The notes under the pieces: model-generated | What the model was told of the DNA's origin: nothing | Seen by the model: the letters and a program-made list of their open reading frames with translations, nothing else | Databases searched by the model: none | NCBI GenBank assembly: GCA_025526995.1 | Contig: JAHLKG010000007.1 | Coordinates: forward strand, 434,001-498,000 | Length of the DNA stretch: 64,000 nt | Source of the DNA: Powellomyces hirtus | Lineage: Eukaryota > Chytridiomycota > Chytridiomycetes > Spizellomycetales > Powellomycetaceae | Direction of reading: 5' to 3' | Made by a program: the position numbers and the translations under genes | Shown here: piece by piece, positions 55,376 to 64,000 of the stretch | How positions within the stretch are numbered: position 1 is the stretch's first letter | How the letters are laid out: each line of letters begins with the position of its first letter

Positions 55376-58049
55376 CTAGTTCCAAATACTTCGCACACTC
55401 TCAGTGTCCAAGCGGTCCTCTCGAGGTGGTGTTCCATGATTGTAAGTGTTGAATGCGCTGGCGGTATAGCCGCGTGCTTGATTCACGCCAAAGTTGCTTT
55501 GATCGGGAGTAGCGGATCCTTGCAAAAGGAGATCTTCGAGTGAGGCGCACCGAAGCTCCAGCTCGGTGTTAGATTTTTCAAAATCACGCCAGCCTAACTC
55601 TAGCTCTGCGCAACGCCTTTCTGTGCGAAGTTTACCGCTGATGACCTCTTGTTGTTCCTCTTGAAACCTTGCCAAAGCAGACTCGTGACGTTTTCGAAGG
55701 TCTTCGTATCGGGCCTCGCTTTGACGGAGCGCCTGCTCGAGCATACGAATGCGGGCTGCATAGAGGCTGAGCGTCATGGCTGGCGTGGAGGGTGCGGGGC
55801 TGTCATAAGACTCCGATGCGATCAAAGTATCAAGATGCGTAGATGGGCCCATTGGTGTAGGTGTCATCTGCTGCATTGGAGCTACTAGAAGCAGGTTAGA
55901 CTCTGACCGATTGAATGTCCATAGTCTTTACACTAAATATCGAACCGTCAGCGTCCGGAGGGGACGGGTATAAACTCATTCTTGAAACGGTTTGGGTAAG
56001 GACCCTCTCATCCGTGCCCGCAGGCTTTGCCTGATTGCTCCGTTTTGTCAAATAGAATTGCGGGTAAAAAGGGAGACAACGTTGAAGCATCTTACTTTCT
56101 CCACAACTTCTCTTTCCTCTGGAGGAGATGCGATCTGTCCCTGATCTGCAGAAGAACCAGCTCCCAAGCGCAGCCTTTGACTGTAGGATTGATCCGAACG
56201 AGTAGAAGTCGCTTCAAGCTTCTCCCCATCCGGAGAATGTGAGCGCTCCACTTGAGGCGGATTGTACACGAACCGTGCCAGGTCCGGGAAGCAGGGCATT
56301 TGCTGATGGAAGCTCTGTTATCAAAGAAGCAGGCATCCAATATCAAAGTAGTTGACTTACAGCGACGTTGAGCAAGGTAACTTTCTGTCTCTCTGTAAAG
56401 AGAGGCACACAAAGACCAGCTCGCACCATACGCTCCATCAGAGTTTCATCAATGTTATGATCGTAACGATCAAGATGGACCCGCAGGGATTCCAAGGCCA
56501 CTATCAGAGAAAGATTAATGAACATATGCATTGTGAAGCAGCTTGATTGCATGGCGAAGATCACATTTCAACATCTCGAACAGATGATCACGGTGCGAAG
56601 TGCTTATAAGGTGCGGCTCATGCCACGGAACCTTCGAGATAATAGAGATGATATTCTCGAAAGGTCGCTCAGCGCATTTGCGCGAAAAGTGCAACTGTAG
56701 GAACATCAGTAACCAACGGTATTGTTTCCAATGTCAGTTTGAGGTACCTTGTAGTTTCTGCACACCAACAATAGAGCATTGATTTCTTCTCGAAGAAGGA
56801 ATACGCCTTCTTTCGATGACGTCGCGAGAGGCTGGCCAGACATTAGTCCACCCTCACCTGTCGACGAAGTCAGGCAGTCAAATAAAATTAAGAGCCTTGG
56901 CGCCCGCTGATTGATTACAAGCAGCCACTAACCATATGCGTCCTCCGGACAGCTGTCATGCTCCATGATCTTGGTCTCTTTGAAATGGCCAGCACGATGC
57001 GGAAATAGAACATCTACCAACTCTGCCTGTGTGCTCCATTGCGTCACAACAATTCGACCCTTCAGGATACCGCGGCTATGAAGATCTAAAGCTCTTTGTG
57101 CGTCGGTGTACGTAGGGAATTCAACGAAGCAGTCACTATGCGTCTTTCCTGTCGCTCTGTTCATCACGATGTGCACGCCCTGTGTGTAATGAGGCGCTAC
57201 ATGGCCGATGGGTATCTAAGAAACCAAGGGCGAATGATGAAATGTATCAGAGTACTGAGACCAAAGAAAATAGATGTATTACCGTGAAAGGTGCAAAGTA
57301 TGAGGCAACATCTGCAAGGCTGAGATTCCATGCGATATTGCTCAACTTTAAAACCGCGAAGCTTCCAGTAGGAGTTACGTTGGGTCGCAGATGAAGGAGA
57401 ACAACCAAGGAGTTGGTAGAAGCTTTCATAAGAGCCTGTTCCTTGTCTTGATCAATTGCCTCGCAAGGCGATGAGACAAAGTCGAACTCGTTTGCATTGT
57501 ACTGAAAATGGGTTCAACCCATTTAGGGAACATGTCCCATGAACAGCTTGAGATGAACGTGCTTTTTCAGAGACGAACCTTTTTCATGATAGGACTACCA
57601 GAAGGATGGGAAGATGGCTTCCTTGGCCGAGGCGATTGCAAAAGCAAAGGGCTCGGTCGACTGTCTGCGGACAACCTCTCCAGGCTCCAGCGAGTGTCCA
57701 GCTGCAACACATATGAGACAGAGACGGTAAAGACGCCGGCTCAAGACATGTGAAGAGCTAGAACACTGGCCTACCTCCAGCCTTGGGAATCCAGGCGGCG
57801 TTGACGGCCAGCGAGCGATTCCAGGTCCGAAGGGCGGTTGAGCTTCCCAGTCCGGAGGAAAGGCTGTTGAGAAACAAGTTCTAGGACTGCACTTAAGAAG
57901 GCTTCAGGGTATTTACTTGACGTCTGGGACTCGTTGGCTCGCTGGGAGTATTGCATACGCAAAGCTCCTCCTTCGACGCGCTCGTCCGAGAAGGAGTTTC
58001 CCACATACGAATCCATGCTGCGATTCATGGTCGTCCAAGGTTCTTGCAT
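55376..58049 (-). CDS. RRM protein with C-terminal coiled coil
   Basis: Eleven minus-strand exons join in phase to 683 aa: 58049-57917, 57863-57775, 57701-57579, 57501-57283, 57215-56933, 56857-56748, 56694-56565, 56500-56361, 56314-56096, 56030-55934 and 55884-55376. The N-terminal ~130 residues are Pro/Ser-rich. An RNA-recognition motif follows, with RNP2-like AVLKLSNIAWNLS and RNP1-like KTHSDCFVEF, then ILKGRIVVTQW. A helical region of about 130 residues (FLLREEINALLLVC...HFSRKCAERPFENI) comes next, then a Ser-rich linker and a coiled coil (RIRMLEQALRQSEARYEDL). It is probably an RNA-binding regulator; I know no function. The two splices flanking exon 56030-55934 are the least certain. Confidence 0.82.
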
Positions 58050-59342
58050 GGGAAAGGTCGTCGACTAGTTTGTAGACAATGCCCAGGGTCAATAAGCTGT
58101 TTGTTTCCGAGTATGTGCTATGGTAATGGAGTCAGGGTACGTGGTAAGAATGCGTTCCCACGCACACAAAAGTGCAAGCCAAGCCCCCACTTTTTTTCAA
58201 GTGTGCTACCGTCTTTTGATGCATGACGCATAAACTAAGAGTGGTGCCTTTTACCTGAATATACGTATTTTGCTACTTGTTGAAGCAGCCTGGAACCCTG
58301 TTTCTGCCGGCGACAGTTTGCAGCTGACACCGTCGTGGTGCACTTAAATCCGATGTCACTGATGCGCTAGTTGCTGTGGTCGTAGCGGAGCAATAGAGGC
58401 TTCGGTAGCCTCAGTCGCAGTATACAGACAAGACCAGCACCCGGACTTTCTTTTCGGAAAAAAACGCGTGGGAAAGTAGACAATTGGGGAGGAAGAGAGG
58501 AAGGAGAAGAGCGCCGCCAGAAAGCGAATCAAGGGAAGGTTGGATGGGGAGAGCGAAGCGTGTCGGAAACAGCTGCGCGCAGTCACCAAGCCCCATGCGC
58601 ATATCAAGCCTGCGTCTATATAGGTTCCCCATTTCGTCACAAAACCATCAAAACGACTGATAAAATGCAAACATTTTGCAAATAGACAGCATGTTTTTGC
58701 AATGTGCTGTCTGCTCAAACTACTTCGTCTCTGGCGAGAGAGATATGAGCGTTGGCGTTCAACCTTCGGTGGAAGTCCAGAATAGCTCATGCACTTTAAG
58801 TATGCCACATTCAAGCTGCTGACAGGTCCCCAGCGCGTAACCGAACTGCTGGTTATAGATTGTGCCGTCGCATTTCACCCATTTGGATCTTGACTGATTC
58901 CGACAACAAGGCAGAACCCTTTAATTCACAGGGTAAAGAGGGGGTTCTAGGCACCTTAACTGCACAGTGCCTATGTATTTCGCCCGGGAACACAATTTTT
59001 TGGTTATCAACGATATCGTAATTCAACTTCGCGTGTGCGTCTCCAATCGATAACCGTTTCTGCTGTTTGAGTCACTTGCGTGGAAACTAGAGCTAGAATG
59101 GCTAATTGGTGGGAGCATCTCATCACGCAACTCTAACCTTCTTGTAATTTCAATCCATTCAAGTCGAACTACAGCACCGCATGACGTTCACGTGACAGGA
59201 CGCGCCTTACGCAAGCAATGTCAGGCTTACGCAAACGTGTTAGTCTTTCACCTCCGGTTCCAGATCAGGTTTCTTATTTCTCACTCAGCCTTATATCATG
59301 TCCAGGAGTATTCTTATGATCCTACACCGCCAATAGCCATCG
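58050..59342. other. intergenic, divergent promoters
   Basis: About 1.3 kb between the RRM gene start (-) and the F-box-like gene (+). A 152-codon minus-strand frame at 58356-58814 shows no domain and low-complexity sequence, so it is not called. No RNA gene was recognised. Confidence 0.5.
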
Positions 59343-60047
59343 ATGGGCATACTGGTCACCGAGATGTCACGCAATAATGAAACGTCCCAGACTCATGGGC
59401 CAGGGCCGATGTTGCTGCCACCAGAACTTCTGTACCAGATCGCTCTTCTCACGCCGCTCGCAACCATATCCACATTCCGCCGCACAAGCAAGCAGCTTCT
59501 TAGATTGCTTCCGTCAGGCGATGAGCTGCTCAAACGGGAATACGACGCCCTTTTGAAAAAGTATGCCATGCACGAAGCTCTGGGACGATCGCTTGTTCGC
59601 GCATACCGGTTCGAACGTTGTGCTCCAGAAATCGGACAAAAAGCTCACATGCGACTCATACGGATGCTAGTGGAGGGTGGCGCACATTGGGGGAAAGCAT
59701 TCAGCCACGTCTGGCGTCCACGGGATGGCCGGGACTCTGCTTACCGAAAACAGGTGTTTGACGAGGAGTTGATTCTGCGGCTCGCGTGCGGGGACGACCA
59801 AGATCATGCGGATCGGATGCTCGAACAGTATGGCCAGGCGCCAGATGACTCGACGAAGTACGGGATATGGCTGTGGGAGATCCAGATGGCGGTCATCAAA
59901 CGATGGTGTAAAACATTCGGCGAAGTCAACGATTTGCAGGTCATTCGGAGCTTCGTGCCTGTTCTCGGTGTCTTTGAAGTAGCGGCAGTTGCACGTTGTG
60001 CTGAGATCGTGAAGGATGCGGAAGATATCTGGACTGAGTGGAGATGA
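59343..60047 (+). CDS. F-box-like protein
   Basis: A single-exon frame of 234 codons; a second ATG at 59364 is also possible. The N-terminal part reads LLPPELLYQIALLTPLATIS followed by a Lys/Leu-rich segment, the pattern of an F-box that would bind Skp1 in an SCF ubiquitin ligase. The rest is helical, with an acidic patch (CGDDQDHADRMLEQYG), and resembles no repeat family. Substrate unknown. The F-box call rests on one short motif. Confidence 0.65.
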   Translation: MGILVTEMSRNNETSQTHGPGPMLLPPELLYQIALLTPLATISTFRRTSKQLLRLLPSGDELLKREYDALLKKYAMHEALGRSLVRAYRFERCAPEIGQKAHMRLIRMLVEGGAHWGKAFSHVWRPRDGRDSAYRKQVFDEELILRLACGDDQDHADRMLEQYGQAPDDSTKYGIWLWEIQMAVIKRWCKTFGEVNDLQVIRSFVPVLGVFEVAAVARCAEIVKDAEDIWTEWR

Positions 60048-60318
60048 CGAAGAGCACAGTCGGCCATTTTTTTGTATGTTTGTTCAGAGTTTTGTATTCA
60101 TTATGAATCATCACATGCCAAATGGCACGCTGGGAGTTTGGAGTCTTGCATGCTTGCTGTGAGAGCATGGCAAGCGTGTCATATGTGCGTTTTAATATGT
60201 ACAAAAGAACTATGATAAATACGAAATTTTGGGTCTTCCTCGAACACACAGCCCAGTGCAGTCCGCGCACCCCCGCGGCAGTGTCAGCTCTTTAAACCCT
60301 CGGAAACGCTCTACATCA
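60048..60318. other. intergenic between convergent genes
   Basis: 271 bp of 3' flanks of the F-box-like gene (+) and the RasGAP gene (-). Nothing recognised. Confidence 0.5.
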
Positions 60319-63300
60319 CTACGATTGTTTCCCGCCAGGGGCTCCGTTCTTCCATATAACGCTGAGCCGGCTTTTGACCTTGTTTCCCATTGACATGCTT
60401 CGCAGCCTGTTGGATCGTATAGAGCCGGAGTCGCTTCCAATTGAGACCGAGTCTGAATAGTTGGAAGGGCCGTCCGGCATCGGCGGAGGCGGCGGGATGG
60501 GAAAGTTTTCCCTTGAGTCGGAAGACGTCCGTCGGTATGGTCCCGAGCCAGGCATCAAATACCCGCTTTGACCAGGCGGCCGTTCTATTGACTCGTTCGC
60601 GTGTTCCATTATCGGGTTGTTCTGAGCAGGCCACGGCATCTCGACGCTAGTTCGAGACTTGCTACGACTGTCTTCGGATTCGCGTCGCGACATCGTGTAC
60701 GATTCGGTCGACTCTTTGGAACTGATGGAACTTGCACTTCCAAATCTTTTCCGATCGCCAAATGATCCTATCCAGCTCCCTTCCCTGTCGCCTCCTCCTC
60801 CTACATTCATAAGCGATTTGATGAACCCTTTCCCTCCACCGCTCTTCTGACGCGAATGCCCACGCGCATTTGGTTCTGGGGGAATTGGTGGGTGTCGTTC
60901 GAAGCTCTGACTTTGTGTGAGCGGTCCCCCGTATTGGAGGCTGGAGCTGGGCATATCGACCGCGCGGGAACCTTTCCGCTCAGGAGGAATAGGAGACATC
61001 GTCCCAGCATCGCTAGGTCGACGACTGGGATCAAATGGCCTGAAGGAGGTAACATTCGACCGGCCACTAGAGTCCTCACCGCGACTCGCGTCGTCCGGGC
61101 TTGCCGACCGGATACTGGGGCGACGACTAGTATCTGCCGGGCTCGAAGATCTGATGCTCTGCAGACTACTGGAAGCGGCCCGACTGGAAGACCACATAGA
61201 ACTGCCATCCATAGAGTCCAGAATGGCATGCAAATCGTCAAGCGAGCCGCTAGCCTTTGACGAAGTGGCAAAACTTGCCTCCAAGTCCATTCCCGGACGG
61301 AACACAATGCCGTCCCTTATCGTTGAGAAATCTGTTAGACTGATCTGTGGCGGCCGATCAAGGGTGCTTCTGAAAAATGGTCCGGAAACATTTGACATGT
61401 TCTTATTGTTGTTGATGACGCCCGCCATTCCACTTGTGAGCTTCCGAAGACCATCGCCGGGCTTATTCAAACCGGCCAAGCATTCTGCGCTCGTGAAGGA
61501 AGATATCGAAATACCCATGCTTTCAACACTTCCATGTCCGCGAAACTCTTCATGAGCGACTTCCAGCATTCGGCATTCTCTGATCAGATCCTGAACGATT
61601 CGATCGCTTCCCCCCTGCTCTGACAATGACTCGATATGTGCCTCGAAAAAGAGATACAGGTTCTCGACATCCTTTCGGGGCAACGGCCGCGGGTCTTCGA
61701 CGGGCGCACTTGTAGTATCGGAAGGGTCCAGCCCTTGAGCGGTTGATACACCATCTATGAAAGCCTTCATATTCCCAATATTTGACGAGATGAATCCATT
61801 GCATTCAGCCATGTACGGTTCTTTTGATCCGAAATCCGATAGGTTTGCAAGGTTTTGTAAGACCTTTGCAATCAAAGTGAATGTGCGCGACGTTCCAGCG
61901 TCGGGGTGATCAGGTATCAGATTGAATAGCTTAGGGTGCAGGATCGCCGGACAAAAGAACCGAAGAAAGATGAAGCCGCTGATGGCCGCATATTGTACCG
62001 GTTGACTCGTCTCAATCCCGTCAGCACCATCCCATTTGTGCGACACTGACTCTCGCACGAAGGAAAAAACCTCCTTAAGCTCTTTGGGGCAGTTATGCGC
62101 AGATTTCGAAATCGCTTCCCAGAACCCTTCCACGAGCGTCTTCAATTTCTTCCAATTGCGGTTCAGCGCGTCAGCGTGTTCCACTCGCGTTGGATCCACT
62201 TCGCAAGCATCTTTGGCCATGTACACTTGCCGAACCAACAATCCAATGGTGTCGGTGAGATATCCCATTCCAATAACCTTCATGTATTGATCCACGGCTT
62301 TCGTAGCCATGCTATTTCCTCGGAAGATGATATTGGGGCTATCGGTAGCTTCTATCTCGTCGACCAGCAGAGTCTTCAGACCTTGCAGCTCCATCTTCTT
62401 ACTCATCAGAATGCTTATGAAGAGTTTGGCAACAGCTTCTCTTTGTGTTCCACAGACAGATCCAAGCATTTTGATTCCAGTAAATGTCGGCTCAGTGACC
62501 AATTCCACAAAGTGGATGTAGAATTCCGCTGGGAGCAGTTCTGTGACATTGAGGCTGAAGGCGACTCTGATGGAGCCCTTTGCGAGTACTTCAGTGTGAT
62601 TTGGTCGCGGCAACTGTCTGATAGGATACCATTGTTCGATCCGAGAAGATGGCTTTGCTGCTGTCAGATTGATACTAACGTATCCTAAGTCCGTATCACG
62701 TTGTAAACGACTATGATTGAAAACAACAAGACGTAGGCGCGTGTAGTGGGCGCAGATGTTTTGGAATTCGAAATCTTCTCCCCAAAATGGCGCGTCCCCA
62801 GCCTTCGTTGACGTCCGTGATTGTTTGACATCATCCAGCAGAGCGATGCAATACGGATTTAGACCGCTCAGCCCTTGCGATCCTTTGAGATCCTTGGCCT
62901 CCATCACAGATAATTGAAATGAGCGAGTGACGGTGAATCCCGGATCTTCCTCGTTCGGCAATGGGTGAAGACCGGTCTGCTCCCTGGCGATCACGCCTTT
63001 GATGCAACAAGAGGCATGTTTTCGAAGGACGCTCATCCATTCAATCTTGCAGGACGCTGTTTCCGCGATCAAATTGTAAGTTTGACGACCTTTGCGCGTC
63101 AAGCAGATGATTTGCAAGCAGTGTGGTCGGTTGAAGTAACTGTTGTCCAGATGGTGAACAGCGCTATACGGCAGCGAGAGGATTTCCCGTGGTTTGACAG
63201 CCGCCTCGTTGTCAAAGCAATATAGTAAGCCGTCCTCCATCAAAACGAAATATCTCGTTTTCCACCCAGCCACGAAGTCTCCCCGTTTGACCATCATCCT

Positions 63301-64000
63301 GCCGGCTTTGACCGGATTGAGCAAAGCTGCAACAGACACCTGTTGTCCCTGCTGGCCCGGTTCGTCGACCATGTGCGCTTCTGCAAACTCCTCACTGTCT
63401 CCTTCGAGATCTATCAGTTTCAAGCGGTCCGTTAAACTCTCAATGGCAGCCACGTTCGCTTCACGGCATGTTTTATCGAGAAAGACAGTGTCAGCCAAAA
63501 CTTTCTTCACAGCTCCCGAACGTTCCCGCTCCCTTTTCTTGATGTTTTCCAAAAGACTCGGAAGCATTTGTCCGTAGTATTGTTCCTGGGAATGCGATTC
63601 AAAATGGGAGGATAAGAGGAAACTTTAGATCCCAGTGTATCTGATATCAGCTAGTTAAAAGCTACATCTACCTGACTATCCTTGCAGATCTCACCAAACA
63701 CCTGAAGCGCTTCGTTGGCAGCATCAGCTTTCTCTGAAGCAGCCGCAGCGCGGTTTGCAAGCTGAGGGATCACAGTTAGTCTAGATGCTTCAAGCCTGTC
63801 ACTGCTTTGCTATCGTTTCAACCTTTTCAATCTCCTTGTCCTTTGTGCCCGCAGTCATTCGAGCTCTCATATGGTTTTGTTGCGCTTCATTTGCCGCGTA
63901 TTGCAAAGCATCATAGTCTTCCTGCGCCTAAATGTTACGATTAAGTCCAAAGAAACCGCACACGATCTGCTTCTTCGACGTACCCTTTTCAATCCGGCGT
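60319..64000 (-). CDS. Ras GTPase-activating protein, PH-C2-RasGAP, 5' end missing
   Basis: Minus-strand exons 64000-63984 (partial), 63927-63823, 63761-63672 and 63585-60319 give about 1158 residues; the gene continues past the right edge. The first ~140 residues are a charged helix (DYDALQYAANEAQQ, EQYYGQMLPSLLENI) that resembles the end of a BAR/F-BAR domain. A PH domain follows (MVKRGDFVAGWKTRYFVL), then a C2 domain (FQLSVMEAKDLKG) and the RasGAP domain. The RasGAP has NIIFRGNSMATKA, where Arg is the expected arginine finger, and FIFLRFFCPAILHP. The C-terminal ~350 residues are Ser/Pro/Arg-rich. It should switch off Ras at membranes. The donor at 63822 (GTTGAA) is weak. Confidence 0.9.

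Noticed and set aside
57505..57524. Perfect palindrome AAATGGGTTCAACCCATTT, considered as a tRNA B-box or operator
   Set aside because: No tRNA fold surrounds it and it lies in an intron of the RRM gene near the acceptor; probably chance.
58356..58814. 152-codon minus-strand frame in the RRM/F-box intergenic region
   Set aside because: Low-complexity Ser/Leu/Arg composition and no recognised motif; a promoter region is the simpler reading.

Overview
The window looks like a nuclear contig of an early-diverging, probably zoosporic (chytrid-type) fungus. Evidence: short spliceosomal introns (mostly 45-100 bp, GT-AG), compact gene spacing, a fungal P3A plasma-membrane H+-ATPase, a fungal 2-oxoglutarate oxygenase of the transposon-linked kind, a TTAGGG-type repeat, and animal-like genes that many Dikarya lack (a ZNF511-type zinc finger protein, an nSMase2-like sphingomyelinase). 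The chytrid assignment is inference; no rRNA or marker gene is present. No tRNA, rRNA, CRISPR array or operon was found. Exon coordinates below were built by joining reading frames at GT-AG sites and checking that phase is kept.

Layout, left to right. 1-1.7 kb: three tandem ~300-bp repeats, each with a CACGTG box. 1.7-5.2 kb: H+-ATPase (+). 6.7-9.6 kb: Gln/His-rich probable transcription factor with an integrase-like N-terminal helical domain (+). 10.1-10.9 kb: mitochondrial GGQ release-factor-like protein (-). 11.5-12.5 kb: NmrA-like NAD(P)-binding protein (+). 12.7-15.2 kb: ZNF511-type protein with five AT-hook-like repeats (+). 15.4-16.4 kb: TLC-domain membrane protein (-). 17.05-18.1 kb: decayed GH43 arabinanase pseudogene (+). 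18.3-19.05 kb: secreted Reeler-like protein (-). 19.5-20.2 kb: ATP synthase subunit g (+). 20.2-21.5 kb: eroded tandem repeats. 21.7-24.5 kb: CLASP/Stu1-type microtubule protein (-).

The most unusual region is a transposon cluster at 26.3-35.4 kb. It holds a ~6.0-kb PIF/Harbinger-type element (26331-32369). This has a DDE transposase, a Myb/SANT-like partner, a TET/JBP-like 2OG-Fe(II) dioxygenase with one apparent frameshift, an unknown ORF, and related minisatellite spacers between its genes. A ~2.5-kb Tc1/mariner element (32833-35357) follows, with ~65-bp inverted repeats and six internal ~160-bp repeats. A nucleobase-modifying-type oxygenase inside a Harbinger element is the best candidate for an undescribed system.

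Housekeeping genes fill the right half: Utp22/NOL6 (35.8-39.7 kb, -), a histidine acid phosphatase (40.0-41.8 kb, -), the ribosome quality control ligase Listerin in 15 exons (42.1-48.4 kb, +), a COX7A-like subunit (48.8-49.5 kb, -), a neutral sphingomyelinase (49.8-51.3 kb, +), a LEA2-like membrane protein (51.5-53.3 kb, -), VPS25 (54.1-54.9 kb, +), an RRM/coiled-coil protein in 11 exons (55.4-58.0 kb, -), an F-box-like protein (59.3-60.0 kb, +), and a PH-C2-RasGAP cut by the right edge (60.3-64.0 kb, -). The genes are independent units, often in divergent pairs with 270-820 bp between start codons.
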